Positions 42,079 through 50,900 of a stretch of DNA of 64,000 nucleotides are shown piece after piece; the first letter of the stretch is position 1; every line of letters begins with the position of its first letter. This DNA comes from Pseudonocardiaceae bacterium. GTDB lineage: Bacteria > Actinomycetota > Actinomycetes > Mycobacteriales > Pseudonocardiaceae. Under the pieces are notes generated by a model that did not search any database, was not told where the DNA came from, and saw only the letters and a program-made list of their open reading frames with translations. The DNA lies in contig WHSZ01000023.1 of the NCBI GenBank assembly GCA_009379845.1, forward strand, positions 1-64,000, read 5' to 3'. The position numbers were made by a program, and so were the translations under genes.

Positions 42079-42090
42079 TCCTATATAGGA
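42079..42090. promoter_or_regulatory. palindrome in the shared divergent promoter region
   Basis: TCCTATATAGGA is a perfect 12-base palindrome about 26 bases upstream of the reverse operon's start and contains a -10-like TATATA on the reverse strand. A similar TATATAGAGG at 42201-42210 lies before the forward operon. The 180-base gap also holds two TCAAGAT repeats. Likely control point for both catabolic operons, possibly by the IclR protein. Confidence 0.45.
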
Positions 42091-42234
42091 GACAGTATGA
42101 GTGTCCGGTAGGGGTGTCAAGATTCCTAAATGTGGCTCAAGATGGCCTTGACCGACGTCGTCCGGTGCTCTTACTATCCGCTCCACAGGACGAACAGTTT
42201 TATATAGAGGTCATCTCACCGTTGAGGAGTCCCC

Positions 42235-43203
42235 ATGGCCTTCACCCGTCTCGCAGCCGGATGTCTTGCCGGCCTGCTTGCGATCACCATGACCGGCTGC
42301 GTGGGTGGGCCGGGTACCGACGCGGCCGGTGACGGCAGTCCCCGCACGCTGCGCATCGCACACAACTCGAACGCGGCGGCGCTGCCTGCCCAAGTCGCGG
42401 CCAAACAGGGCTTCTTCCGTAAGCACAACCTCAAGGTGGAGTTCACCAAGATCGAGAACATCGGCTCGGTGCCCGGCACGCTCGGCCGTTCCTTCGATGT
42501 GGCGCTCTCCGCGCCGACCACCGTCATCTCCGCAGCCCAGCAGGGCATCGCGGTTACGCAGGTCGCGGGCGCGACGATCGATGTCAAGGACAACCCGACC
42601 GGGTTCCTGATCGGCTCCCGGAAGGCGGGGACCACGAGCGTCACACAACTCGAAGGCAAGACGCTCGGCGTGCTCACCGAGACGGGAACGGTGCACATCG
42701 CGACGAGAGCCTGGCTGAAGCAGCAGGGCGTCGACCCGGAAAGCGTAAAGATCGTCGAGGTGGACGGCCCCGCGCAGGCGGACCAACTCGCATCCGGCCG
42801 GATCGACGCGGTGGAGACGGTCATGCCGTTCGCGGCCAAGGTGCTGCAGGACAACGACACGACCAGTCTGGGTGATCCCTATCTGAAGCTGGCCCCCGAA
42901 CTCTCCGCGATCTTTTGGATCTCCCAGCAGCGGTTCGCCCAGCAGCATCCCGGCGTGCTCACCGACTTCCGCGCCGCACTCGATGACGCGCGGGACTACA
43001 TCGGGGCGCACGAGGACAAAGCCCGGCAGGTGCTCAAGGAATACACCGGCCTGCCGGACCCGGTCATTAAGAACACCACGCTGCCCACCTACACCAGCGA
43101 GGTGCGCCCGGACGACCTCAAGATCTGGCTGAAAACCATGCAAGACGTCGGCGAGTTGCACGGTGACGTTGACCTCGGTCCGCTCGCCACCAAGCAGGAG
43201 TGA
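42235..43203 (+). CDS. ABC importer substrate-binding lipoprotein (NMT1/SsuA type)
   Basis: A 322-residue exported lipoprotein: the signal segment ends in ITMTGC, a lipobox. The mature part follows the NMT1/THI5/SsuA pattern (LRIAHNSNAAALPAQVAAKQ, GFFRKHNLKVEF, SFDVALSAPTTVISAAQQG). Relatives bind sulfonates, nitrate, thiamine precursors or aromatic acids. First gene of the forward importer operon opposite the catabolic operon, so it probably binds the substrate of that pathway. A GAGGAG precedes the ATG. Confidence 0.92.
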   Translation: MAFTRLAAGCLAGLLAITMTGCVGGPGTDAAGDGSPRTLRIAHNSNAAALPAQVAAKQGFFRKHNLKVEFTKIENIGSVPGTLGRSFDVALSAPTTVISAAQQGIAVTQVAGATIDVKDNPTGFLIGSRKAGTTSVTQLEGKTLGVLTETGTVHIATRAWLKQQGVDPESVKIVEVDGPAQADQLASGRIDAVETVMPFAAKVLQDNDTTSLGDPYLKLAPELSAIFWISQQRFAQQHPGVLTDFRAALDDARDYIGAHEDKARQVLKEYTGLPDPVIKNTTLPTYTSEVRPDDLKIWLKTMQDVGELHGDVDLGPLATKQE

Positions 43204-43211
43204 CGGCGGGT

Positions 43212-43910
43212 ATGGACACCGGCAACGCTGTCGCGGCTGTCTGGGACGGCGTCGTCCCGGACGACGAGCGCGAGCGCCTGATTGCCGCGGGGTTCGGTAC
43301 CCCGGCGGCATTGGGGCCGCGTCCGTGCCTGCTGGTCGTCGACGTGACGTTGTCGTTCCTCGGCGGGCAGCCCGGGCCGGAATACCCGACCGCATGCGGT
43401 CCGGAGGGATGGCGCAGGCTGCCCGCGATCCGCGGTGTGCTCGACGCCGCGCGAAGCCGCGGCATCCCCCGCGTGCTCACCCGCGGCAGTCCCGAGAATG
43501 CCCGGTTCGTCGGCGGCGCGATCACGCTCAGCCAGGAGCCGGAGCGTGCCACCCGCATCCACGAGGCGCCGTTTCCGGAGCAGCTGCGACCCCGCGAGGA
43601 CGAGTACGTGCTGAGTAAGGCGAAAGCAAGCGCGTTTTTCGGCACCCCGCTGCTGACCTACCTGCACAGGCACACCGTGGACACCTTGATCATCACCGGC
43701 ACGACCACGTCGGGCTGCGTGCGCGCGACGGTGGTGGACGCGGCATCGCACGGCTACCGCGTGCTGGTCGTTGAGGATGCCTGCTTCGACCGTTCGGCGT
43801 TCGCGCACGCGGCCAACCTTTTCGACATCCAGATGAAGTACGGGTCCGTGGTGGATTCCGCGTGGATATGCGCGCGGCTGCGAGCAGACGGGAGCGAGTC
43901 GAGCCGATGA
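43212..43910 (+). CDS. isochorismatase-fold amidase (cysteine hydrolase)
   Basis: A 232-residue cysteine hydrolase. Catalytic triad Asp (LLVVDVTLSF), Lys (LSKAKASAFFGT) and Cys (TTTSGCVRATVVDA) are present. It resembles N-carbamoylsarcosine amidase and maleamate amidase (NicF/PicF) more than true isochorismatase. In pyridine degradation NicF turns maleamate into maleate and ammonia, which would fit the hydroxylase/UbiD/hydrolase set opposite. It is embedded in a transporter operon. ATG 43212 is preferred; a GTG at 43200 overlaps the upstream stop. The stop overlaps the next ATG (ATGA). Confidence 0.88.
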   Translation: MDTGNAVAAVWDGVVPDDERERLIAAGFGTPAALGPRPCLLVVDVTLSFLGGQPGPEYPTACGPEGWRRLPAIRGVLDAARSRGIPRVLTRGSPENARFVGGAITLSQEPERATRIHEAPFPEQLRPREDEYVLSKAKASAFFGTPLLTYLHRHTVDTLIITGTTTSGCVRATVVDAASHGYRVLVVEDACFDRSAFAHAANLFDIQMKYGSVVDSAWICARLRADGSESSR

Positions 43911-44794
43911 CTCGAAGCAGCGAACCGACCGGACACGGCACCGGCAGCGCAGCCGGTACGGACAGCCCCGGTGCCACCAATGGCACGGACGGCACCGACA
44001 GCATCAGCTGCGAGGGCGTCGGTGTCACGCTGTCCGGCTCGTCGGGCGCCCTCGACGTACTGGGCGGCGTGGATATCTCCGTCGCTCGTGGCGAGTTCGT
44101 GTCGATCCTCGGCACGTCCGGCTCCGGCAAGACGACCCTGCTGCGGGTGCTCGGCGGGCTGCTCCCGGCGACCACCGGGACGGTGCGCTGCCACGGCTCC
44201 GTCGTCACCGGGCCCGCGGACGGTGTCGTGACCGTGTTCCAGGACTACGTGCATTCGCTGCTGCCGTGGCGAACGGTGCGGCGCAACGTCGGCCTCGGCA
44301 TCGAAGCCGGCTGCGACCGCGCCGAACGCGACGAGCGGGTGGACGAGGCGCTGATCATGGTCGGGCTGCGGCAGCGGGCCGACGAGTACCCGTGGCGGCT
44401 TTCCGGCGGGATGCAGCAACGCGTACAGATCGCCCGCGCGCTGGCCACCCGCCCGCGGGTGCTCCTGATGGACGAGCCGTTCGGCGCGCTCGACGCCATG
44501 ACCAAGGCGTCCCTGCAGGATCAGCTGCAGCAAGTGCAGGAGCTCACCGCGACGACGGTCGTGTTCGTCACCCACGACGTCGAGGAGGCGGTCTATCTCA
44601 GCGACCGTGTGCTGGTCCTGGACGGAAGTCCCGCCGCGATCGGTCTCGCACTGGACATCCCGCTGGAACGCCCGCGACATCAGGTGACGACCAAGGAGAG
44701 CGCGGACTACCTCCGGTTGCGGCATCGGGTTTACGAGGCCCTCGGGCACGACATCGGCGAGCGGGCGAGGCTGGGTGAGCACGACCATGCCTGA
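43907..44794 (+). CDS. ABC importer ATP-binding protein (SsuB/TauB type)
   Basis: A 295-residue ATPase with Walker A (GTSGSGKTTLLR), signature LSGGMQQRVQIARALA, Walker B (VLLMDEPFGALD) and the switch His (VFVTHDVEEAVY). The first ~35 residues are a low-complexity Thr/Gly/Ser/Asp extension without predicted fold. It energises the importer formed with the two permeases and the binding lipoprotein. Its end overlaps the first permease gene. Confidence 0.93.
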   Translation: MTRSSEPTGHGTGSAAGTDSPGATNGTDGTDSISCEGVGVTLSGSSGALDVLGGVDISVARGEFVSILGTSGSGKTTLLRVLGGLLPATTGTVRCHGSVVTGPADGVVTVFQDYVHSLLPWRTVRRNVGLGIEAGCDRAERDERVDEALIMVGLRQRADEYPWRLSGGMQQRVQIARALATRPRVLLMDEPFGALDAMTKASLQDQLQQVQELTATTVVFVTHDVEEAVYLSDRVLVLDGSPAAIGLALDIPLERPRHQVTTKESADYLRLRHRVYEALGHDIGERARLGEHDHA

Positions 44795-45602
44795 GGCGAG
44801 CGCCGTCGCGTCGCGGGTGCCGCCGAGCAAGGCATTGCGCGGCAGGATCAACGCCGTCGGGGCCGCGGTGTTCGTGCTGGGGCTCGGCGTCTGGGAGCTG
44901 GCGGTACGCACCGGGCTGCTGGACTTCGCGTACCTACCACCGCCGAGCGATGTCGTGGTGGGGCTCGGTGAGCTGATCGAGACCGGACAGCTGCAGGGCG
45001 CGCTCGCGCACACACTGTTCGTGGCACTGAGCGGCTGGGCGCTTGCCGGGCTTCTCGGGGTGGCGGCCGGTTCCGTGCTCGGGCTGGTGCGACCGGTCTG
45101 GCGGTACTCGATGGCGAGCCTCGAGGCGCTGCGTGCCCTGCCCATCGTCGCGTTCGTGCCGGTCGCGGTGCTGCTGTACGGCTTCTCGGCGCGCATGGAG
45201 ATCGTGGTGGCCTGCTACGCGGCGCTGTGGCCGATTCTGTTGAACACCATCAGCGGGATGCGCACCGAACAGCGGCTTATCGAGGTCGGCGCCGTGCTCC
45301 GGCTGTCCCGCCCGGCGGTGCTGTGGAAGATCCGGTTGCCGGCGGCGACAGCGCAGATCGTGGTCGGGCTTCGCCTCGGCCTGTCGATCTCGCTGGTGCT
45401 CACCCTGGTCGCCGAGATGGTGGGCAATCCGGCCGGGCTGGGTTTCCTGCTCGTCGACAAGGCGGAGGCGCTGCAGCCCGCGCAGATGTTCGCCGGGGTG
45501 TTCGTCGTCGGTGTCGCCGGGATCGTGCTGAATGCCCTGCTGATGGTCGCGGCGCGGCTCGCGTTCCGCGGCCAGCTGAACGCGGCGGGGGAGGGGGGCT
45601 GA
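44775..45602 (+). CDS. ABC importer permease 1
   Basis: A 275-residue inner-membrane protein of the SsuC/TauC type, about six hydrophobic segments, with the EAA-like loop RTEQRLIEVGAVLRLSRPAV. It overlaps the ATPase gene by 20 bases when started at GTG 44775; ATG 44787 (eight-base overlap) is an equal option. Two unlike permeases follow one another, so the channel is a heterodimer. Confidence 0.9.
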   Translation: MSTTMPEASAVASRVPPSKALRGRINAVGAAVFVLGLGVWELAVRTGLLDFAYLPPPSDVVVGLGELIETGQLQGALAHTLFVALSGWALAGLLGVAAGSVLGLVRPVWRYSMASLEALRALPIVAFVPVAVLLYGFSARMEIVVACYAALWPILLNTISGMRTEQRLIEVGAVLRLSRPAVLWKIRLPAATAQIVVGLRLGLSISLVLTLVAEMVGNPAGLGFLLVDKAEALQPAQMFAGVFVVGVAGIVLNALLMVAARLAFRGQLNAAGEGG

Positions 45603-45604
45603 CG

Positions 45605-46369
45605 ATGGCAGGGGAGAACGGAACGGGCGGCACGCCGCTGCGGGGCCTGCTGCCACTGGCCGCGCTGCTCGTCCTCTGGCAGCTCACCGGGGATCCGGAC
45701 TCACCGTACTTCCCGCCGCCCTCGGAGTGGTTCGCGGCGGTGCGGCCGCTGGTCGAGGGCAACGAGCTGCTGCCGGCCGTGGCCGCGACCTCCCTGACGT
45801 TTCTCATCGGGCTCGGCGTGGCGACGCTTATCGGGGCGATTGTCGGCACCCTGGTCGGTTCGAGCAGGCCCGCGGATCGGGCGCTCTCGCCGAGCCTCGA
45901 GTTCCTGCGGGCGCTTCCCGCCGCGTCGCTGGTGCCCGTGGCGACGCTCATCCTCGGCTACACCACCCAGATGAAGCTGGTTGTCGTGGTGTTGCCCGCG
46001 ACCTGGCCCATCCTGCTGGCGTGCCGGTCCGCCCGCCGGTCGCTGAGCCCGGTGCTGCTGGACGTGCCAAGGACGCTGGGTCTTTCCCGCCGGCACCGGG
46101 CGACGAAGATCCTGACCCCCGCGCTGCTGCCAGCGGTATTGCTCGGCGTGCGGGTTGCGGCGCCGCTGGCGCTCATCATCACGCTGCTCGTGGAGATCGT
46201 CACTCGCGTCGATGGGCTCGGCTCGGTGCTCGGCGCGGCGCAGGCGAATTTCCTTTCCGCGCAGGTCTACGGGTTGCTCACCATCACGGGTCTGCTTGGC
46301 TATCTGGTGAACTGGGTCGTCACCCGTGCGGACAACGCCGTGAGCCGCAGAATGCGCGGCGAACCATAG
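45605..46369 (+). CDS. ABC importer permease 2
   Basis: A 254-residue permease of the same family as its upstream neighbour, with hydrophobic segments starting at LLPLAALLVLWQL and a corresponding loop SLSPVLLDVPRTLGLSRRHR. The start ATG lies two bases after the previous stop. Sequence differs enough from permease 1 that they are not a recent tandem copy. Confidence 0.9.
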   Translation: MAGENGTGGTPLRGLLPLAALLVLWQLTGDPDSPYFPPPSEWFAAVRPLVEGNELLPAVAATSLTFLIGLGVATLIGAIVGTLVGSSRPADRALSPSLEFLRALPAASLVPVATLILGYTTQMKLVVVVLPATWPILLACRSARRSLSPVLLDVPRTLGLSRRHRATKILTPALLPAVLLGVRVAAPLALIITLLVEIVTRVDGLGSVLGAAQANFLSAQVYGLLTITGLLGYLVNWVVTRADNAVSRRMRGEP

Positions 46370-46379
46370 AGGAGAGGCG

Positions 46380-47705
46380 ATGAGTGACACCGAGGTCAAG
46401 TCGCAATCCTGGTACCGGCTGCTGGACCGCAGCCAGTGGCGGGCGCTGGTGGCTGCCAACCTGGGGTGGCTGTTCGACGGGTTCGAGACGTACGCACTGA
46501 TCCTCACCGCCGGTGTGGCCCTGCATCAGCTCGCGCCGCACACCGACACGCAGCCGGCGTTCTACATCGGACTGATCATCGCGCTGACGCTGTTCGGCTG
46601 GGGAGTCGGCGGGATCCTCGGTGGCATCATCGCGGACTACTTCGGACGCCGAAAGGTGCTGCTGCTCGCGATCACGCTGTACTCGGTGTTCACCGGGCTC
46701 TCCGCGCTCGCGTGGTCGTGGGAGTCGTTCCTGGTGCTGCGGCTGCTCACCGGTATAGCGCTCGGTTCCGAGTGGGGTACCGGCACCTCGCTGGTCGCGG
46801 AGCTGTGGCCGGCGCACGCCAGGGCGAAGGCGGCCGGCCTGATGCAATGCGGCCTCGGGCTGGGATTCTTCATCGCCTCGGCGTGCTGGCATTTCATCGC
46901 GCCACTCGGCGAGAACTCCTGGCGGTACATGTTCCTGCTCGGTGTGCTTCCCGCGCTGTTCGCCCTGTGGCTGCGCCGGAAGGTGCCCGAATCGGAGCGC
47001 TGGACGAGCGCGAAGAAACGACGGTCCGAACTGCGTGCTCGCGCGGCCGACGAACTGTCCGAAAAGGACCGATTTTACACGCGGTTCACGTTGCGGCAGG
47101 TGATGACCGACCCGAAGCTGCGCAAGCTGACCATCCTCGGCTCGATCATGTCGACGGTGACGACGTTGGCGTGGTGGGGAATCTCCACGTGGGTCCCGGC
47201 GTACGTCGGCAGCATGGCCGCCGAGGACGGTCGGTCCCCCGAGAGCTACGCGAGCACCGCCGGCATGATCTACAACGCGGGCGCGATCGCCGGCTACATC
47301 AGCCTCGGATTCCTCGCGGATCGCTTCGGGCGCAAGGGAACCGTGTTCCTGTACTTCGCCGCGTCGCTGGTGATGACGCCGGTGCTGTTCCTCTGGACAC
47401 ACGACCTCGGGCTGGTGCTCGCGCTGTGTGTGGTGAACGGCTTCTTCACGCTTGGCCAGTACAGCTGGATGCCGGTGTGGCTGCCGGAGTTCTACCCGAC
47501 GCACCTGCGGGCGACCGGCGCGGCGTTCGTCTTCAACGCGGCGCGGTTCATCGCGTTCCTCGGGCCACTGACCGCCGGGGCGATCATCGCGCAGCTCGGT
47601 GGGTACGGCTATGCGGCCACGGTGCTCGGCCTTGTCTACGTGATCGGCATGCTCGTGGTGCCGTTCTGCCCGGAGACGAAAGGTCGCCAGCTGCCAGAGG
47701 CCTAG
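46380..47705 (+). CDS. MFS transporter (aromatic acid/organic acid type)
   Basis: A 441-residue transporter with ~12 membrane segments, GGIIADYFGRRKVLLLA as the loop 2-3 signature and RLLTGIALGSEWGTGTSLVA in segment 4, typical of the sialate/aromatic acid:H+ symporter-like group. GAGGAG ten bases after the permease stop precedes the ATG, so it is the last gene of the importer operon. A second uptake route for the same acid or an exporter of a product is likely. Confidence 0.9.
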   Translation: MSDTEVKSQSWYRLLDRSQWRALVAANLGWLFDGFETYALILTAGVALHQLAPHTDTQPAFYIGLIIALTLFGWGVGGILGGIIADYFGRRKVLLLAITLYSVFTGLSALAWSWESFLVLRLLTGIALGSEWGTGTSLVAELWPAHARAKAAGLMQCGLGLGFFIASACWHFIAPLGENSWRYMFLLGVLPALFALWLRRKVPESERWTSAKKRRSELRARAADELSEKDRFYTRFTLRQVMTDPKLRKLTILGSIMSTVTTLAWWGISTWVPAYVGSMAAEDGRSPESYASTAGMIYNAGAIAGYISLGFLADRFGRKGTVFLYFAASLVMTPVLFLWTHDLGLVLALCVVNGFFTLGQYSWMPVWLPEFYPTHLRATGAAFVFNAARFIAFLGPLTAGAIIAQLGGYGYAATVLGLVYVIGMLVVPFCPETKGRQLPEA

Positions 47706-47711
47706 TGTGCC

Positions 47712-47717
47712 TATATT
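47712..47717 (+). promoter_or_regulatory. -10-like element for a possible leaderless transcript
   Basis: TATATT ends seven bases before the ATG at 47724, and there is no ribosome-binding site in between. Transcription would start at or near the A of ATG, giving a leaderless mRNA, frequent in actinobacteria. No good -35 is visible. Confidence 0.4.
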
Positions 47718-47723
47718 GGTCGC

Positions 47724-48551
47724 ATGGCTTCGTTACGCGCCATGCGCACGACAATCGATGTCGACGGTGTCCCGGCGAGCTATCTGACGGCCGGGGACGG
47801 TCCGATGGTGCTGTTGTTGCACGGGACGTACTGGAGCCGAGTGTGGTTGCCGGTGCTGGAGGACATCGCGGCTGCCGGGCTGCGTCCCGTCGCCGTCGAT
47901 CTGCCCGGCTGCGGGCGCTCTGGTGGTGAACTCACCGTCGGCACCGCGACCGTGCCGGAGCTGGCGGGATGGGTGGTGCGGTTCCTGTCCGCGCTCGGAT
48001 ATGCCGAACCATTGGCCGTGGCGGGGCACGATATCGGCGGGGCGCTCGCGCAGCATCTGCTCGCCGGCGAGGACCTCACGGTCGGCCGGCTCGCGCTGGT
48101 CAACTCGGTCACCTACGACTCCTGGCCGGTGCCAGGTGTGGCGCGCTACCGGGACCCAAGCGTGCTGGCCGCGACCTCCACTCAGGACATTCTCGCGGCA
48201 AGGCGTCAAGCCCTCAGCACCGCGCTCGCCCGCCCCACGACCGAAGCCGAGCTCGCGGACTACCTCGACCCTTGGACGGACCCGCGGGTGGCGCGCTCCT
48301 GGATGGCACTGGCCGCGGCGGCTGACAGCCGCTACACCCTCGATCTCGTACCCGCGTTGCGCGCGTCGCCCGTGCCGAAGCTGCTCGTCTGGGGTGCGGA
48401 CGACACGTTTCAGAAGATCACCTATGCCGAACGCTTTTCCGCCGAGATGCCGAGTACGACACTGGTGCGCATCCCCGACGCCGGCCACATCCCGATGGAG
48501 AACGATGCCGGATCGGTCGCGCGGGCGCTGACCGAGTTCTTCGCCGCGTGA
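47724..48551 (+). CDS. alpha/beta hydrolase
   Basis: A 275-residue alpha/beta hydrolase: oxyanion-hole HGTYWSRVW, nucleophile region in the form AGHDIGGALAQHLL, where Asp replaces the usual Ser or Cys (GHDIGG as in haloalkane dehalogenase and epoxide hydrolase-type enzymes), and His in PDAGHIPMEN. An Asp nucleophile suggests an epoxide hydrolase, haloalkane dehalogenase or related C-X hydrolase, not an esterase. It lacks a ribosome-binding site and probably has its own promoter. ATG 47742 is an alternative start. Confidence 0.88.
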   Translation: MASLRAMRTTIDVDGVPASYLTAGDGPMVLLLHGTYWSRVWLPVLEDIAAAGLRPVAVDLPGCGRSGGELTVGTATVPELAGWVVRFLSALGYAEPLAVAGHDIGGALAQHLLAGEDLTVGRLALVNSVTYDSWPVPGVARYRDPSVLAATSTQDILAARRQALSTALARPTTEAELADYLDPWTDPRVARSWMALAAAADSRYTLDLVPALRASPVPKLLVWGADDTFQKITYAERFSAEMPSTTLVRIPDAGHIPMENDAGSVARALTEFFAA

Positions 48552-48892
48552 ACGTGGCCTCCCCGTGCCAGACGTTTGGTCCAGATACTGACCTTCCGCG
48601 GAATCGGTCGCGCGGGGTGTGGCGAACGGCTACGTGACCGCGGCGTTGGCGGGAGCGGTGTACGGCGTGGTAACGGTAACCCGCTGCTTGTCAGAGATCG
48701 TGTTGATGAAATTGTTGACGATTATGGTGACTGTCCATAGGGTAACGCGCATCGACGAGAAGGGCGGGCCTGGCAGGGGTGCTGAGCCGGCGTGCGGGAA
48801 GGCGACGCCAACCGCCGCCGTGGAAGCGCACCGAGCTGCTTGATCGGTTCGTCCGGGTGTGAATCCACCGGTTGACTCAGCGAGGAGTGACC
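48552..48892. other. intergenic region, no gene seen
   Basis: The 341 bases hold no convincing coding frame or RNA gene. A tandem GGTAACGGTAAC (48669-48680) and a third GGTAAC near 48740 may be part of a regulator site. GAGGAG just before 48893 is the ribosome-binding site of the next gene. Confidence 0.4.
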
Positions 48893-50251
48893 ATGACGGT
48901 AGAACCCCACACCCCCGCGGCGAAGAAGGCGAGAAGGGTAGCCCTCGCCAGCTACATCGGCACCAGCATCGAATGGTACGACTTCTTCATCTACGGAATC
49001 GCCGCGACACTGGTGTTCCGTACCCAGTTCTTCCCGGAGTTCTCCGAGTTGGGTGGCACCCTGGCCGCACTCGGCACCTTCGCGGTTGGCTTCATCGCGC
49101 GGCCCGTTGGCGGCATTGTCATGGGCCACTTCGGAGACCGTGTCGGACGCAAGTCGATGCTCGTGGTCTCGCTGCTGACCATGGGACTGGCCACCACATT
49201 GATCGGGCTGTTGCCGACTTACCAGACCATCGGCGTGTGGGCGCCGATCCTGTTGGTCGTACTGCGCCTGGCGCAGGGGGCCGGCGTCGGCGGGGAGTGG
49301 GGCGGAGCCGTGCTGATGGCCATCGAGCACGCGCCGGCCAACCGCCGCTCGCTCTACGGTTGCTTCCCGCAACTTGGCTTGCCTTCGGGTATCCTGACCT
49401 CCCAGCTGGTTTTCCTCGGCCTGACATCATTCCTGCCCGAAGAGGCCTTCGTGGCGTGGGGCTGGCGAATCGCCTTCCTGCTCAGCGCGGCGCTGGTGAT
49501 CGTCGGGCTCGTGGTGCGCATCGCCATCGAGGAGAGCGCCGAGTTCGCACGCGTTCGGTCCGCGGGACTCGTGGCACGGATGCCCGTGGTGGAAGTGTTC
49601 CGGCGTAGCTGGCTGCAGTTGCTCATCGGCAGCCTCGCGTCGATCGCCGCGCCCACGCTCGGTTATCTCGTGTCTGTCTACCTGGTGCAGTACGGGACGA
49701 ACGAACTTGAGCTCGCCACCACCACCATGCTGTGGATTCTCGTCGGTGTCAGCGTGGGCTGGATCCTGATGGTGTTCATCGGCGGGCTGGCTGGCGACCT
49801 GCTCGGCCGCAAGAAGACGTTCCTGATCGGAGCCACTCTCGCGGTGGTGTGGGCGTTCCCGATGTTCCTGCTCGTCGACACCCGCAGCATCGGGCTGATC
49901 GTTGTCGCGTTGATCGTGATCACCACGGCCAACGCCGTGATGGCCGGTCCGCAGCCGGCGCTGATCACGGAGATGTTCCCGATTCGGCTGCGCTACAGCG
50001 GCGCGTCGATCTGCTACCAGGTCGGCTCGATCATCGGTGGCGGCGTCGTTCCCATCGTGGCCACGACGGTGTTCGCGCGGTTCGGAACATCGACGGCGGT
50101 CGCGGCACTGATCGCTGGAGTGTCGGCCGTCAGCCTTCTCGCGATCCTCCTCGCTAGACGCACGGTGTTGCGGCCCGCCGCGGCTTCCGAGTCGATTCCG
50201 GAGACCGCGGCCGGCGTGCAGAAGAAGGCGGAGCCGCCAGTTTTTGACTGA
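48893..50251 (+). CDS. MFS transporter, metabolite:H+ symporter type
   Basis: A 452-residue transporter of the MHS (proline/betaine, shikimate, citrate) branch: SYIGTSIEWYDFFIYGIAA at the N terminus, GHFGDRVGRKSMLVVSL loop, RLAQGAGVGGEWGGAVLMAI and RRSLYGCFPQLGLPSG are characteristic. Twelve hydrophobic segments. It imports a small polar acid or compatible solute. GAGGAG precedes the ATG by five bases. The last bases before its stop are part of the TetR operator at 50244. Confidence 0.91.
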   Translation: MTVEPHTPAAKKARRVALASYIGTSIEWYDFFIYGIAATLVFRTQFFPEFSELGGTLAALGTFAVGFIARPVGGIVMGHFGDRVGRKSMLVVSLLTMGLATTLIGLLPTYQTIGVWAPILLVVLRLAQGAGVGGEWGGAVLMAIEHAPANRRSLYGCFPQLGLPSGILTSQLVFLGLTSFLPEEAFVAWGWRIAFLLSAALVIVGLVVRIAIEESAEFARVRSAGLVARMPVVEVFRRSWLQLLIGSLASIAAPTLGYLVSVYLVQYGTNELELATTTMLWILVGVSVGWILMVFIGGLAGDLLGRKKTFLIGATLAVVWAFPMFLLVDTRSIGLIVVALIVITTANAVMAGPQPALITEMFPIRLRYSGASICYQVGSIIGGGVVPIVATTVFARFGTSTAVAALIAGVSAVSLLAILLARRTVLRPAAASESIPETAAGVQKKAEPPVFD

Positions 50252-50263
50252 CGTGTACAAAAC
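50244..50263. promoter_or_regulatory. TetR operator copy 1 and tetR promoter
   Basis: TTGACTG-N4-GTACAAAAC, 17 bases before the tetR ATG. The same 20-base pattern, in opposite orientation, precedes the exporter gene at 50901-50920. TTGACT can serve as -35 with TACGCT (50268-50273) as -10 at 18 bases, giving a start at the ATG (leaderless). Operator and -35 overlap, which implies autorepression. Confidence 0.7.
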
Positions 50264-50280
50264 TGGCTACGCTGGTCCTT

Positions 50281-50859
50281 ATGGGCAGACCCCGCGAGTT
50301 CAGCGATCCGGCCGTGGTCGACGCCGCGATGGAGGCGTTCTGGGAAAAGGGGTACGAGGCGACCACCACCCAGGACCTGTGCACACGTACCGGACTTGGC
50401 CGGGGCAGCCTGTACAACGCGTTCGGCAGCAAACACCGCCTGTACGAGGAAGCGGTCCGCAGGTACGCCGAGACATGGGCCGAAACCCAGCTCGCGGTGC
50501 TCGCCGAGCCTGGGTCGGTTCGCGAACGGCTCCGGGACCTGATGCTGGGGGTCATCGACGCCGATCTGGCCGATCCTGGCCGGCGTGGCTGCCTGGCCTT
50601 GAACGCCGCCACCGAGTCCAGCGGGCGCGACGGTGACGTTCCGGCGCTGGTGCGCCGGCAGTTCGCCGACCTGGAGCAGGCGCTCTGCCGTCTGGTTGAG
50701 GTCGGGCAGCGCACGGGGGAGCTGTCAGCAGACCGGCCGCCGCTGCAGGTGGCGCGCACGTTCCAGAGCACGTACTACGGCCTCCGGGTGCTCGCCAAGG
50801 TGACGGACGACCGGGGCGCCCTGCGGGACGTCGTGGAGGGGGCGCTCGCGGCCCTGTAG
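50281..50859 (+). CDS. TetR-family transcriptional regulator
   Basis: A 192-residue repressor: helix-turn-helix at residues ~8-52 (VVDAAMEAFWEKGYEATTTQ, RTGLGRGSLYNAFGSKHRLY) and a C-terminal ligand domain of the type with GRRGCLALNAATES. There is no ribosome-binding site; a leaderless start at ATG fits the promoter upstream. It should repress itself and the MFS exporter that follows, because both have the same 20-base element. The inducer is probably a compound carried by the exporter. Confidence 0.92.
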   Translation: MGRPREFSDPAVVDAAMEAFWEKGYEATTTQDLCTRTGLGRGSLYNAFGSKHRLYEEAVRRYAETWAETQLAVLAEPGSVRERLRDLMLGVIDADLADPGRRGCLALNAATESSGRDGDVPALVRRQFADLEQALCRLVEVGQRTGELSADRPPLQVARTFQSTYYGLRVLAKVTDDRGALRDVVEGALAAL

Positions 50860-50900
50860 ATCAGCGGTCCCAGAACCGTCGCTCGCACCGTGCTGCCCGT

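Noticed and set aside
48669-48745. Repeated GGTAAC strings
   Set aside because: Three six-base copies in a 341-base gap are suggestive but too short, irregularly spaced and without a nearby start site.
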